The translations under genes were made by a program, and so were the position numbers. A stretch of 38,742 nt of DNA, taken from the NCBI GenBank assembly GCA_040182905.1, contig JARQWU010000071.1:1-38742 (forward strand), written 5' to 3'. Position 1 is the first letter of the stretch. Each line of letters starts with the position of its first letter. The notes under the pieces are model-generated. The model saw only the letters and a list, made by a program, of their open reading frames with translations. It did not search any database and had not been told where the DNA came from. This DNA is from Barthelona sp. PAP020 (lineage: Eukaryota > Metamonada: BaSk clade). Of this stretch, positions 9,944 through 20,552 are shown piece by piece.

Positions 9944-12900
9944 TTACAAAGGTAAAGCAGCAGAATTGTTGGAAACAAAACTTTCTACTGGCAAACTTCT
10001 GCAAAATTGTCTGAAATTATTAAAAAATAAGAAGGGATTAAAAGGAAATACAGTTTGAGAAATATGGTATTCAAGTAAACTCATATTATGTTTGTTTGAA
10101 GCCAAATCTAAAGGATGAGACAAACCAAAAACACTGAAAGAAATTTGTTCAACAGGACAATAACGTACTTTTTGAGAAATTTTCAAAATTCTGTAATCTA
10201 AAGGAATTTGAGATTGAGACAGATTATGCTGAGCTAACAATGCAGCATGAACACGTTGGGCTGCGGAAATAGGATCATTACCACTTTTTTGAGATGCTGT
10301 TACTGTTGTATAACCAATATATTCACTCAAATGTAAATAAGCTATTCCAGTTATTAAATAACTGAACAATTTAAAATCAGCAGTTTTAGTTTCTAATGAT
10401 CCAATATCTATGGCAGATAATAATTGAACGATCTCATAGCATTGTTTCATATCTCCAGCCAATATTAATTTTAGTAAGATTTGATTACCAATTGATAAAG
10501 CTTGACTATGTTTATCACCCAATAATGCATTACATAACGCTTCTTCATCGTTATTATCCACTAACATTTCTTTATAGTCTGCAATATTACCAAAACCAAG
10601 CATATTGTAAATACTCTGTTTATCATTGATGATAGGATTATGTAAAACTCTGGAAGCAATTTCAGTAAGCAATCTGTTGGATTTTACTGAAGATAAAGCT
10701 CTTGAAAATACGGTACAATGTGAATACAAAAATAACCTCTCCAAATGATGCAACATTTTGGAAGCAATATATGTAGAACGATCAACTTTATCTGGTAAAA
10801 TGTTTTGTACAACATGAGCTAACACAATTTCCCCACAATTGGCTAAAGTTAAAACTGCATTTGATACATCACCAAATGAAAGATAACAACAAGCAGCTAA
10901 AATAACTTCACCATGACGTAAATATGCTGATGATTGTTTTTTCAAAATATAACACAATTCTTCTCGATTTTTAGAAGATTGTAAAGTATCTACTTCAACA
11001 GTGTTGCTTTTATGTTCAATCAATTCTGTTTCATGGGATGAAATCATAAACGCTGGATAAAATTCACGTTTTTTAGAAAATTCATTTGCTAATTCTATTC
11101 TCTTACCAGCAGCAATCATTGCATGTGGTCTAAATTCAACATTGCTTTCATTTGCCAAATATTCGTTCAAAATCTCTTGGTAAAATTCAAATGAAACACC
11201 ACCAGCAAATGCTAAAGCTTCCAACCATTGATTATTTTGAATCATTGCCTTTGCATACATTTTCAAATCTCCACGAAGTAATGACTCTTGTGCAACAGCA
11301 GCTACAACATCTTCTGTCTTCGCTTGACCAATCCTTGCATATTTACTTGGATTTAAACCAAAATCACATAATTTTTGATATTCAGAATCATATTCTAAAA
11401 TATCATCAACATAAGGAATTATAACTGAGCGTTTGTAATCTTCAGTAATTTTATTATCGAAGCGCCTAATTTTTAAAACAAGATATAATAAATTACGTAA
11501 ACCAATTGGTGCGCCAAAGAAAGTCAATACTTTCATATATTTGTCAATCATATCTGTTGAAGCACTGTACGAATTCCAAAATGCTTCAACAATATCACCA
11601 CCTAAACGAATATCAGATCTTGTTGCATCACAAAATGAATCCCAAACGTTTTCACTAATAGCACTCTCCTTAATAACTGGTACAATTCCAGATAATAAGA
11701 AACGACTTTGTAGTGAATCAATTTGACGATGAAAATCTCCTAACAATGTCCACATACGTGTTGTTGTATCACGAGAAGTTGAAAATATTGTAAAAGGTCT
11801 TTTTGGATGAATAGAAATGGCATAAACATCAGCACAATGTTCAAATAGTGTTCTTAAACATTGACCATTTGATTTATATCTCACATCCCAAATACGAATG
11901 GTACGGTCCCAAGAACCAGATAATAATAAAGAAGGTATTACAGGAGACCAACATAAAGCACGAACTTTGGAACAATGTCCCTCACACACACAAACACATT
12001 CACCATTGCGAAGATCCCATACACGTACCGTATTATCATCTGAAGATGAAGCCAAAATAAATGGAAACATGGGATGACATTCCAAACCAAATACTCTTTC
12101 GGTATGTCCCTTCAAAACACTTAATAGTTCCAAATTGGTTTCACCAATTCCAAAAATTTTAATCAAACCACTGTTGGTAGCAACTGCCAAATTAGAATTA
12201 TTAACCATTGTCAATCCAAAGGTAGGATCTTTAGTTTGAACAACCTTTGCTCGTTCATTTTGATCACGCCAGTTCCAAACTGCCACACCACCAACCTGAG
12301 AACCAAAAGCAACACGGAAATTATCCACCCAAAGACAAGAATAAATGGCCTTTGTAGCCCCGCGAATTTGATTGACAACTCGACCTTCATCAACGTTAAC
12401 AATGAAGACAAAACCATTTGCATCACCACAAACAAGATGTATTCCATCTTTATTCCATGAATGACAATATACACAAATATTAGAAACTGAAATCTTTCTG
12501 ATACAACGAATTCGATTGTTTCCTTGACCAAAACGTAACGTTCTACGCAATTGAAGTCTCAATAAGTCTTCATTAGTTGGTTCTTCAGTATCAGGTCGAG
12601 ATTCAACCCTCCAAATACCAATAGAACCATCAAACGAACTTGTACTAAAAATATCTGGATTTTGTGGATGAACTTCAAGACCAAAAACAGTTTCTGTATG
12701 ACCAGCTTCAGTCATAAATAAACAACGCCCTGTTGAACTTTCAGCAACTGCAATACTACCATCTTGAAATCCAATAATAAGTTCCCCACTTGGTGTAACC
12801 CTCAAACCACATCCACCAGTCTCTTTAATTCGAATTTGACGTTTTTGAATGGATTGAGAAACATTCCAAAATCTTAAGACACCAACTTCACGGTCTAAAG

Positions 12901-13621
12901 TAACAATGGCTCCAGGACTTTCAGGTGCCCAAACAAATCCCATAAAACCAGTGGAAATATTATGAAAATTTTGAATATAATCAGATCCAATAGATCTAAC
13001 AAATAAATGTCCAGAATGAAAAGCAACTCCAAAATAGTCTGGTGATCTACGATCCCAATCAGCTGAACAAACCCAATCATTCTCAATCTCGGAATTAATT
13101 TCACCCAACAATTTATGTTTTTTCTTTCCTAATGAAACACGGAATAAACAACACATTGAACCACCTACGAGCAAATGTTTTCCAATTTTGTCCCATTGAA
13201 TGACACGAGCAAAAGTAGGCGCTGTAAATGAAAAAGATTTTCCAGTACTCATGGAAATATTATGGATTAAACCATCTTGCTGTCCCACAGTAATAATATC
13301 AGTATCAACAGGATGGAATGTGACTGAAGATACCAAATTTTCAATAGAATATTCAAAAACTTGTTCTAATGTATCAATATTCCATATTATAAGCAAGCCA
13401 TCTTCATATAATACGGCCAAATGACTAATTCGATGTGGTGACCAATAAATGGCAACAATATTATGTTGTCGAGTGCCAAAAACACTATGTAAAGAATAAT
13501 CTTCAAAAGAATACAAATATACAGACAAAGTGGAGGCAACTGCAAAATATGATTCATTAAAAGTGATATTTTGAAACAAATCTTGTTGAACACCTCCAGG
13601 TAATAATCCAATAGGTTTCAT
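9944..13621 (-). CDS. WDR17: WD-repeat protein 17 (WDR17)
   Basis: The protein is 1225 residues from the ATG at 13621; the frame extends two codons further to a TTG that is not a plausible start. The N-terminal ~640 residues are a double WD40 propeller with many GH...WD units, for example LSGSWDRTIRIWDVR and CHPMFPFILASSSDDNTVRVWDL. The C-terminal ~580 residues are helical, TPR-like repeats. The end of the second propeller (GSWDRTIRIWD, HCADVYAISIHPKRPFT, SRDTTTRMW) matches WDR17 closely, and so does the opening VGLL-like motif (IGLLPGG). WDR17 has the same layout as intraflagellar transport and coat proteins, but its function is poorly known. Promoter shared with MCM3 is likely, since the genes diverge across 201 bases. 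Assignment is from recalled family features and is good but unverified. Confidence 0.85.
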   Translation of the reverse strand: MKPIGLLPGGVQQDLFQNITFNESYFAVASTLSVYLYSFEDYSLHSVFGTRQHNIVAIYWSPHRISHLAVLYEDGLLIIWNIDTLEQVFEYSIENLVSSVTFHPVDTDIITVGQQDGLIHNISMSTGKSFSFTAPTFARVIQWDKIGKHLLVGGSMCCLFRVSLGKKKHKLLGEINSEIENDWVCSADWDRRSPDYFGVAFHSGHLFVRSIGSDYIQNFHNISTGFMGFVWAPESPGAIVTLDREVGVLRFWNVSQSIQKRQIRIKETGGCGLRVTPSGELIIGFQDGSIAVAESSTGRCLFMTEAGHTETVFGLEVHPQNPDIFSTSSFDGSIGIWRVESRPDTEEPTNEDLLRLQLRRTLRFGQGNNRIRCIRKISVSNICVYCHSWNKDGIHLVCGDANGFVFIVNVDEGRVVNQIRGATKAIYSCLWVDNFRVAFGSQVGGVAVWNWRDQNERAKVVQTKDPTFGLTMVNNSNLAVATNSGLIKIFGIGETNLELLSVLKGHTERVFGLECHPMFPFILASSSDDNTVRVWDLRNGECVCVCEGHCSKVRALCWSPVIPSLLLSGSWDRTIRIWDVRYKSNGQCLRTLFEHCADVYAISIHPKRPFTIFSTSRDTTTRMWTLLGDFHRQIDSLQSRFLLSGIVPVIKESAISENVWDSFCDATRSDIRLGGDIVEAFWNSYSASTDMIDKYMKVLTFFGAPIGLRNLLYLVLKIRRFDNKITEDYKRSVIIPYVDDILEYDSEYQKLCDFGLNPSKYARIGQAKTEDVVAAVAQESLLRGDLKMYAKAMIQNNQWLEALAFAGGVSFEFYQEILNEYLANESNVEFRPHAMIAAGKRIELANEFSKKREFYPAFMISSHETELIEHKSNTVEVDTLQSSKNREELCYILKKQSSAYLRHGEVILAACCYLSFGDVSNAVLTLANCGEIVLAHVVQNILPDKVDRSTYIASKMLHHLERLFLYSHCTVFSRALSSVKSNRLLTEIASRVLHNPIINDKQSIYNMLGFGNIADYKEMLVDNNDEEALCNALLGDKHSQALSIGNQILLKLILAGDMKQCYEIVQLLSAIDIGSLETKTADFKLFSYLITGIAYLHLSEYIGYTTVTASQKSGNDPISAAQRVHAALLAQHNLSQSQIPLDYRILKISQKVRYCPVEQISFSVFGLSHPLDLASNKHNMSLLEYHISQTVFPFNPFLFFNNFRQFCRSLPVESFVSNNSAALPL

Positions 13622-13822
13622 AACCAAACTATGTCAAAAGAATAAATAAAACAATGTGGGCAAAATTCCATTTTTGATTTTTTTTCGCAACTGGATATTT
13701 GATTTTTTATGTGGAAAGAATATTTATTTAAATAAAAAGAAAGAAGATTAAAAATGAGAAGAAAAAAAAAATCATTTTTGAATTCATTTAAACCAAACAA
13801 ATTTCTTCTTATTATTTCGATC

Positions 13823-16228
13823 ATGACCACAACGAGTGAGTATGATACTGAATTTAAACAGTATTTAACACAGTCTGGACCATCTTTTCGTCTTATGTCT
13901 TCAGGAATGGTTCCAGCGGATATTATTCGAGACGTTGTTGCATCATACCCTGATAAATCACATATATTATTAAATATTGATCACATTGGTGAAATTAGAA
14001 GCAATTTGAGGGAAGGTTTAATTCATGAACCTTATACTTATTTTGGTAGTTTAACAAAAGTTATCAAAGAGATGATAGATGATGCAGATTCTAAAAAACA
14101 ATTAAGTAAACGTATTACTATTGGTTTGGAAGGTTCTTTTGCTCCTTATCACAGAACTCCCAGACAGTTGGATTCTACTTGTTTGCATAAAATGATTTGT
14201 TTGGAAGGTATTGTTACAAGATGCGATCAAATTAGACCTAAAGTAGTTGAAACATTACATTTAAGTTCTTCAAATTCTGAACCTCTTGCCTACAGATACA
14301 GTGATGGTTTAGACGTTGCAGGAACAGGGTTTACCAGTTCTGGACGTTACCCAACCGTGGACCAACAAGGAAAACCATTTATTACTGAATATGGTAAAAG
14401 TGTTTACATGGATCAGCAAATTATTACACTTCAAGAAATGCCTGAAAGATCTCCTCCTGGACAATTACCTTGTTCAACTCTTGTTGTGCTTAATGGAGAT
14501 TTGGTTGGTTCCATTAAGCCTGGTGATCGTTGTCAAATTGTTGGGGTTTATATGTCTCGTGGTTCTGTTTCTCAAATCACTGATGGTAAACTACCAACTA
14601 TATTGGTTGCAAATCATGTCCGTGTACTGTCTGATCAACAAATCAGCATTTCACTTTCAAATGAAGAGCGACAAGAAATTCTTCAAGAAGTTATTGAAGC
14701 CAAAGAATTTGTTGGGCAACTTGGACCTCTCAAATTACTTTCAAAATCCATTGCTCCAAGTATTTTTGGTCACGAGAACATTAAAACTGCTTTTGCTTTA
14801 CTTTTAGCTGGTGGTGTTCGACGAGAATTTATCAGTGGAACCCATGTTCGTGGTGATATCAATTGTTTATTGGTTGGTGATCCATCCACTGCAAAATCTC
14901 AACTTTGTCGATTTTTAATGCGTTGTGCCCCTTTGGCTATTTCAACCACTGGTCGAGGTGCAACTGGTGTTGGTCTTACTGCTGCTGTTATTCAAGATAG
15001 ACAAACAGGAACCCATCTTGAAGCTGGTGCTATGGTTCTTGCAGATGGTGGTGTAGTTGTAATTGATGAATTTGATAAAATGGATGATAAAGATAAAAGT
15101 GCAATTCATGTCGCCATGGAACAACAAACAGTAAACATCGCAAAATCCGGATTGGTAGCGACATTGAATGCTAGATGCAGTGTTGTGGCAGCTGCAAATC
15201 CAATTTATGGTCATTATGATCCAGAAACTGATCTATCAACCAATATTGGTATGCCTGATACTTTATTAAGTCGTTTTGATTTAATTTACACTGTATTGGA
15301 TAAAAAAGATCATGATCATGAAATTTCTAGTCATGTTCTGGGAATGCATCGTCAAAGAGGTGTACAAAGAACAGTTACTGGTGGTCTTCCTGTTGGTTAT
15401 GATGCCGCCAGTGTTGCTGAAGATTCATTATTGGGTGGACCAAATGGACTTTCGTTATCAACCATTCGAGAAAACAAATCAGTACTTCAAAATAAATGGA
15501 CTGAAAAGGATGGAGAAAAAATTTTAACAACAGATTTTTTGAAACTTTATTTCAGTTGCATTAAACCCAGAACAGATTTAGAATTGACAGAAGCAGCTTC
15601 AGAGGCAATAAGTGATGCTTTTTCAAATCTTAGGCAAAAAGGAATTCAACAAGGTCTTCATCAAACAGTTCGTGCCCTTGGTTCTTTGGTCAGGTTGGCA
15701 CATGCCTCAGCAAAAATTCGTAATGCCACTGTTGTTGAAAAATTAGATGCAGAAGTTGCTATAGCTGTTGTAAATAATGCTTTATTCAATCAAAAAATTG
15801 ATTTGGATGCTTTAGAACACAATTATTATGATGATGCAATGCTTCAAAATGATGCTGAAGTTGAAGAGGAAGATTTAGATATTCTGACAGATAGAACTCG
15901 TACTGCTGATTACTTTGCAAATAATGAAGAAGAAGAAAATATTTCAAGAGCTCCTTTGTTGGAAAAAGATATTGAATCAGAAAAAACAATCACTGAAACT
16001 CGTTTTGAATTGTTTAAGAAAGCATGGTTAGAACCTCAAAAGTTCAAAGATTTGTTGTACAACAATGTTGGTATTAGCAAAAAAGAAGCTTTTGAAAAGA
16101 TTAATAGTTCATTTGAAAATGAAGATGTTTTTACTCAACAAGAATTTGATGCAGGTATTCAAAAGTTAATGGATGAGAATTGGTTATTGTTTGATGATGA
16201 TGAAAATTTATTATATTGGTTCCATTAG
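13823..16228 (+). CDS. MCM3: Replicative helicase subunit MCM3
   Basis: This is subunit 3 of the MCM2-7 helicase that unwinds DNA at replication forks. From the chosen ATG the protein is 801 residues. An ATG at 13754 would add 23 basic and hydrophobic residues unlike any MCM3 N-terminus, so I take it as leader sequence. The N-terminal domain has GLEGSF and LEGIVTRCDQIRPKVVETLH, both typical of MCM3. The AAA+ core has Walker A GDPSTAKS (about 352-359), TTGRGATGVGLTAAV, Walker B with DEFDKM (from about 415), sensor-1 AAANPIYG and the arginine finger in LLSRFD (Arg about 484). The C-terminus has an acidic linker and a winged-helix domain ending in LLYWFH. NIGMPDTLLSRFDL and HVLGMHR favour MCM3 over MCM5, although VLADGGVV is closer to MCM5. 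Confidence 0.93.
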   Translation: MTTTSEYDTEFKQYLTQSGPSFRLMSSGMVPADIIRDVVASYPDKSHILLNIDHIGEIRSNLREGLIHEPYTYFGSLTKVIKEMIDDADSKKQLSKRITIGLEGSFAPYHRTPRQLDSTCLHKMICLEGIVTRCDQIRPKVVETLHLSSSNSEPLAYRYSDGLDVAGTGFTSSGRYPTVDQQGKPFITEYGKSVYMDQQIITLQEMPERSPPGQLPCSTLVVLNGDLVGSIKPGDRCQIVGVYMSRGSVSQITDGKLPTILVANHVRVLSDQQISISLSNEERQEILQEVIEAKEFVGQLGPLKLLSKSIAPSIFGHENIKTAFALLLAGGVRREFISGTHVRGDINCLLVGDPSTAKSQLCRFLMRCAPLAISTTGRGATGVGLTAAVIQDRQTGTHLEAGAMVLADGGVVVIDEFDKMDDKDKSAIHVAMEQQTVNIAKSGLVATLNARCSVVAAANPIYGHYDPETDLSTNIGMPDTLLSRFDLIYTVLDKKDHDHEISSHVLGMHRQRGVQRTVTGGLPVGYDAASVAEDSLLGGPNGLSLSTIRENKSVLQNKWTEKDGEKILTTDFLKLYFSCIKPRTDLELTEAASEAISDAFSNLRQKGIQQGLHQTVRALGSLVRLAHASAKIRNATVVEKLDAEVAIAVVNNALFNQKIDLDALEHNYYDDAMLQNDAEVEEEDLDILTDRTRTADYFANNEEEENISRAPLLEKDIESEKTITETRFELFKKAWLEPQKFKDLLYNNVGISKKEAFEKINSSFENEDVFTQQEFDAGIQKLMDENWLLFDDDENLLYWFH

Positions 16229-16555
16229 AAATGTAGATGATGTTTCATGATAGTTTTTGTAAAAAGGGTTTTATTATTTTTTTTTTTTAGTAAAAAGGGT
16301 TTTTTCTTTGGCCTTTAAAGTAATTTAAGTTGTTAAATTGGATGAAGGAATTCCAAATTTTCAATCAAAGACATGAATCTCTCTACTTTTTCAAATTTTA
16401 AGTGTTGTTTGATTTGGTGAAAAAAAAAAAAAAAAAATTCTTTTTTTTTTATTAATAATATGACTAAAAACTATATCTGTTTGTTAAAGAAACAGAAAAA
16501 ACAAACAAACAAAGAATACATTGCTAAAAACAGAACAAACAAACAAATTCTTTAA
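16229..16555. other. Convergent intergenic region with repeats
   Basis: This gap holds the 3' flanks of MCM3 and the Snu114-like gene. It contains two copies of GTAAAAAGGGTTTT (16259-16272 and 16290-16303) separated by a T run, an 18-base A run (16420-16437), and stretches of CAAA repeats near 16500-16550. I see no RNA or protein gene. Confidence 0.5.
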
Positions 16556-18967
16556 TTAAATGGAAATATTATTTTCCATCATTAAATCCAACGTAATATC
16601 ACTAAAATGTTTGTTTAAGTCCATTATAAGACCTTTCATTGCTTGAAATTTCAACATCAAATCCCGTGGTAATTCAACAATTCCATGAGTTTTTAAAGGT
16701 TGAATTTCAATTGATGAGTCCAAAGGATTACCATTAAGCATTTCCCAACTGTGTAACTTATGATAATACATGAGTTGACCAAAATAACGTGCCTTCAATT
16801 CAATTTCCAAACCAATAGAATCTATTGTAGGTACATAAGCTGCTTTTGAAAACAGCATAGTTCCCGGAATAGAACCATTAACTAAATACCTGTCATAACT
16901 ATCATCAATATTTTCAAAATTTCCTAAATTTCCTCTGCGACTCAATAAAGATTTATTCACATTTTTTAGGTTAGTTGTTCTGAGAATCAAGTGTAATTGT
17001 AATTTACTCTCTAAAATACGTGGATTAGACAACAGAAAAGCAGAATAGCAACATTTCTGTAACATCAATCCCAATTGCCCATCGATTTTCATTTTGCGTG
17101 TTGGTAATACTATTTTTTCAATGATAAAACCAACTCTCGACATTGGCTGTGAACACAATGGTCCACTGTTGATCACACGATTCATTGCAATCTCAATTGA
17201 TCTGGAAAAAGGAGATACATCGACATTACTTCGATTAATTAATAAACAGCTATTTTTCAACTGGAACAATATATCTACAGCAAAACTAATTTTCCAATCA
17301 TGCTTAGAGTTCAATTTTTTTATCAAATCAATTTTGTTTTTAAACTTTTTGGAAATATCTTTTGCTAAATCTTCATCAATCGGAAAACAAGAAACATGAA
17401 TTTCCCCATCTCCAGAAAAATGTGGAAATATTGCTGTAATTTGTGATTCCGTACTGATAGTTTCCATAATCTCAACAAAAGGATCAGATTTTCTCAAATT
17501 AATTTTCATTTCCTGTACAAAATCAAAAAAAACGTCTAAAGAATATAATCCAGTTCCATGAAGAAAAAGATCAGTTGTTGTACGAAAAGATGAACTATCA
17601 ACATTAGGAAACATTTGTTTTAAAATGTATATAACGTTTCCCAATTCTTCTTTTTCATCAACTTCAATAGTTTCAATTCTTGAAGTAAATAATTTCGTTT
17701 TTTTTTCCTTAATTTCAAAATTTGTAATATCATCGATTGAAGAAAACAGAATCATATCCATTTCAACTTCACCTATCATTCCAAACACACTACCAGAAGG
17801 AATAACGCAATTTTGAATGATTGAACCATCTGAAAGATCAATAAATTCGTTTACTACAATCTTTTCTTTTTCGCTTCGCCAAAATTCATAGGATTTCTTT
17901 TCATTCAAATCAATATGAAAAAAAGTTCGTGTCATGTAAACTCCATTATCATTGTTTTTCTTTTCTTCATTTGAAAATGGTATTCTGTGACCAATAATAA
18001 GTCTCTTTGTGGTAGTATGATCTGTATTTTCTTTCACGTTCAAATTAAATGGACAAAATGTCATCAAAATCATTCTTAAAAAAGCCAAATTAGTCTCAGT
18101 ATCCAATATCTTCCGATTTATAAAGACTCCAAAATTTCTCAAAAAGTTTCGTAATTTTTCCTTATCTTCAAACAATAAACTATTGATGTATAGTTTATAT
18201 AATGGTTCCAATACATATTCAACAAATCCTGGAGTATTTGAATGATCCAAACGTAATACAGTTTCATTGACGTTTACTAATCCCCAAAGGGCATTAATAA
18301 AATTTGAACAATCAGTAATCTTTGAAGCAAATGCTCGTAAATCAATTGTCCACAAATGTAAAGCAGAACCAAAAATCACTTCTCCTTTTAAGGGATCTAA
18401 CTTATGAAAACAACCTTTACTTTCTTCTCCTCTTGTCAAAATACTATTAAACTTATTTACAAAACTATCAATCAACAACCAAGCATCATAAGGATCTAAT
18501 TTTAAGGAAGTAATTAACAAATCAATTTTGTTCAAAAACAATACTATGTTTAAATTGGACTTACTTTTTATCAATTTTATTAATTCTATTTCATGTTGAG
18601 TAATTGGCATTGTAATATCATGAACAAAAAAAACAGTTTCTCCAAAATTTAAACTTTGTTCTACCTGTTCAATAAATTCAAAATGACCTGGAGTATCGAT
18701 AAACGTATATTGTGTTCCATTAAATGGAATTATAATGGGGTTATTAAATAAAGTCACACCTCTTTCTTTTTCAACTATATTTCTGTTTGTTAATTGATCT
18801 GTTTTATTCTTATAAGGATTCTCATCATTCAAATTTAAATTCAACTTTGTCATCAAATCATTAATTGAATGTGTTTGAGACCGTATATGAAATAAATCAA
18901 TCAATGATGATTTTCCCGAATGAATATCTCCACATACTATTATATTCTGTCTTGAAAAAGGTAACAT
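16556..18967 (-). CDS. Divergent Snu114/EFTUD2-like U5 snRNP GTPase
   Basis: This is an EF-2-family GTPase of 803 residues, most like the spliceosomal U5 protein Snu114 (EFTUD2), which controls activation and disassembly of the spliceosome. Start is the ATG at 18967; the frame reaches a TTG further upstream. The GTPase domain has GDIHSGKS (13-20), ERGVT, DTPGH (91-95) and NKID (146-149). The segment NKIDLLITSLKLDPYDAW follows the Snu114 pattern (NKIDRLILELKLPPTDAY), and HGTGLYSLDVFFDFVQEM matches LGTGELYLDCVMHDLRKM. Near the C-terminus, SRRGNL, IDSIGLEIEL and GNPLDSSIEIQPL match domains IV-V. It lacks the acidic N-terminal extension of yeast and animal Snu114 and is about 170 residues shorter. 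Cytoplasmic EF-2 and the EFL1 GTPase are less likely. Divergence fits a lineage with few introns. Confidence 0.78.
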   Translation of the reverse strand: MLPFSRQNIIVCGDIHSGKSSLIDLFHIRSQTHSINDLMTKLNLNLNDENPYKNKTDQLTNRNIVEKERGVTLFNNPIIIPFNGTQYTFIDTPGHFEFIEQVEQSLNFGETVFFVHDITMPITQHEIELIKLIKSKSNLNIVLFLNKIDLLITSLKLDPYDAWLLIDSFVNKFNSILTRGEESKGCFHKLDPLKGEVIFGSALHLWTIDLRAFASKITDCSNFINALWGLVNVNETVLRLDHSNTPGFVEYVLEPLYKLYINSLLFEDKEKLRNFLRNFGVFINRKILDTETNLAFLRMILMTFCPFNLNVKENTDHTTTKRLIIGHRIPFSNEEKKNNDNGVYMTRTFFHIDLNEKKSYEFWRSEKEKIVVNEFIDLSDGSIIQNCVIPSGSVFGMIGEVEMDMILFSSIDDITNFEIKEKKTKLFTSRIETIEVDEKEELGNVIYILKQMFPNVDSSSFRTTTDLFLHGTGLYSLDVFFDFVQEMKINLRKSDPFVEIMETISTESQITAIFPHFSGDGEIHVSCFPIDEDLAKDISKKFKNKIDLIKKLNSKHDWKISFAVDILFQLKNSCLLINRSNVDVSPFSRSIEIAMNRVINSGPLCSQPMSRVGFIIEKIVLPTRKMKIDGQLGLMLQKCCYSAFLLSNPRILESKLQLHLILRTTNLKNVNKSLLSRRGNLGNFENIDDSYDRYLVNGSIPGTMLFSKAAYVPTIDSIGLEIELKARYFGQLMYYHKLHSWEMLNGNPLDSSIEIQPLKTHGIVELPRDLMLKFQAMKGLIMDLNKHFSDITLDLMMENNISI

Positions 18968-19033
18968 ACTTTTCCTTTTCAATTAAAAATGAAATAAAAA
19001 AAAAGCAATTATTTTATATCTTCTCCTTTATTT

Positions 19034-20200
19034 CTAATTAATAATTTCTTCTTTTTCTTTCTTCTCAGGAGCAGGATAATAGACACCAGGCAATCTAATA
19101 ATACCATTATAAATGAAGAGACCACACAATAGAATGGCAAAACCAACTAATTCTATTAAGGAATACATTGTGACTGATTCACCGAATTCAGGGTTGATAA
19201 AAGCATGAATAAATAAGTTAACTATCCAAATAACAGCAGTTCTCAATCCTTCCAAAATGGTTCTGTGAACAGCAGTAAATGATTGGGTTACTAACATACC
19301 AGTTAAGTTATACCCCAAAATAACGAAAACATAAAAGATAACAGTGCCTAAAATATGAGGATTTTTGCTTAACATGGTTAAAGAATCAATACTGTCTTCT
19401 CTCATATGTCCCAATATTCCTGTTTCAGGCAAATGTTGAGCAAGTGGTAAGAAAATGGTAGAACAAAGAATAGTTCCCCAGAAACCTTCCAAACCAACAA
19501 TGAGAGAAGCTTCTAATTTAACGTTTTTAAGCAGGAATTCTTCAACAACAATTTGAGAGGCTTGAATAATTTGTGCAGCAACAACAAGAAGAATAGCAAT
19601 AAATTCCATGGAATCTCCACTGCCTTGTTGAGCACTTCCTTGAGCAGGAGCTAAAAGACATGAAGCAGCAACAACAACGAGGGCAAAAACAACAGTACCA
19701 ACACCAGTCCAATGATAAGCGAATAATTTCTTTTTTAAAAACCACACACTAAGAATAGCAGAAAATACAGTCATTGAACCTCTAAGCATTTGCCAAATAG
19801 AAGCAGGAATAAATAAAAGACCAATATTCATCAAACAAGTGGCACATAAATCAAAAACAGCAGGGGCACAAACGTAAATATACGATTTCCAATGGTTAGT
19901 TTCGGTCTTCTCAGAAGTTTGAGTTTCAGTTTCATTGGCAACCAAAGGAGCAAGTTTCTTTTCTTCTTCCTCATCTTTTTTAAAGCAACGTTGAATTTCA
20001 TAAACAACCAAACATAAACACATACCAACAAACATAGATTCGGTTTGCATCCATGGTTTGGCAAAGTAATGCTTTCTGGGTAAACCTGCACGGCCTGCAC
20101 CCTTCATATGAAAAATAATTTTTTGAGTAACAACGGTGGCAGCACCAAAACAGAGCATACCTGGAATACTTATTTTCTTAGCAAAGGAAGTTTCAGTCAT
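19034..20200 (-). CDS. SLC35F6-like drug/metabolite-family transporter
   Basis: This multi-pass membrane protein (388 residues from the chosen ATG, about ten membrane segments) belongs to the EamA/nucleotide-sugar transporter superfamily. The motif PAVFDLCATCLMNIGLLFIPASIWQMLRGSM, read in two parts, corresponds to PALCDMTGTSLMYVAL and SSFQMLRGAV of SLC35F6. VVEEFLLKN and GLEGFWG correspond to VLEEKFVY and GTEGLFG, and ILEGLRTAVIW to VLDSLRTVVIW. SLC35F6 has been placed in lysosomal and mitochondrial membranes; its substrate is not established. A charged cytosolic loop (DEEEEKK) lies between the second and third segments, and a charged C-terminal tail follows the last. An ATG at 20272 would add 24 residues rich in Phe and Lys; I consider it leader sequence, but it cannot be excluded. 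Confidence 0.82.
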   Translation of the reverse strand: MTETSFAKKISIPGMLCFGAATVVTQKIIFHMKGAGRAGLPRKHYFAKPWMQTESMFVGMCLCLVVYEIQRCFKKDEEEEKKLAPLVANETETQTSEKTETNHWKSYIYVCAPAVFDLCATCLMNIGLLFIPASIWQMLRGSMTVFSAILSVWFLKKKLFAYHWTGVGTVVFALVVVAASCLLAPAQGSAQQGSGDSMEFIAILLVVAAQIIQASQIVVEEFLLKNVKLEASLIVGLEGFWGTILCSTIFLPLAQHLPETGILGHMREDSIDSLTMLSKNPHILGTVIFYVFVILGYNLTGMLVTQSFTAVHRTILEGLRTAVIWIVNLFIHAFINPEFGESVTMYSLIELVGFAILLCGLFIYNGIIRLPGVYYPAPEKKEKEEIIN

Positions 20201-20552
20201 TTGAAATAAATATCCGTCAAAAAAACGTGAAAAAAAATATGGAAAAGTCAATTGTTTTTTGAAATCCTTCATTAATTTTCCAATAATTTTGACAATTCAC
20301 TGTGTTATAAAAATGTTAACAATATCAATTTACAATATTGATTGATTCTCTTTTGAAAAGATATTTGTTCTTTTTTTGTTTTTTCAAATTTTGTGTTATT
20401 TTATGGGAATGTGATATTGAATGGTATTATCTATATTCATAACATTAATATATACAAAGAATTATAATTGAGAAAATGTTTTTGCCTGCATTTTGTATTT
20501 ATTTATTTGGTCATATGGGATTGTTTTGATTTTTAACAAGTCATATATTTAA
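20201..20552. promoter_or_regulatory. Divergent promoter region
   Basis: This gap lies between the start codons of two divergent genes, the SLC35F6-like transporter and the SMC protein, so it should hold both promoters. It is very AT-rich. It contains repeated AATATTGATT/ATATTGAATG-like words near 20325-20425 but no element I can name. Confidence 0.35.

Noticed and set aside
13754-13822. 23-residue N-terminal extension of MCM3 from an earlier ATG
   Set aside because: It is basic and hydrophobic, unlike MCM3 proteins. It looks like translated leader sequence, though a real extension cannot be fully excluded.
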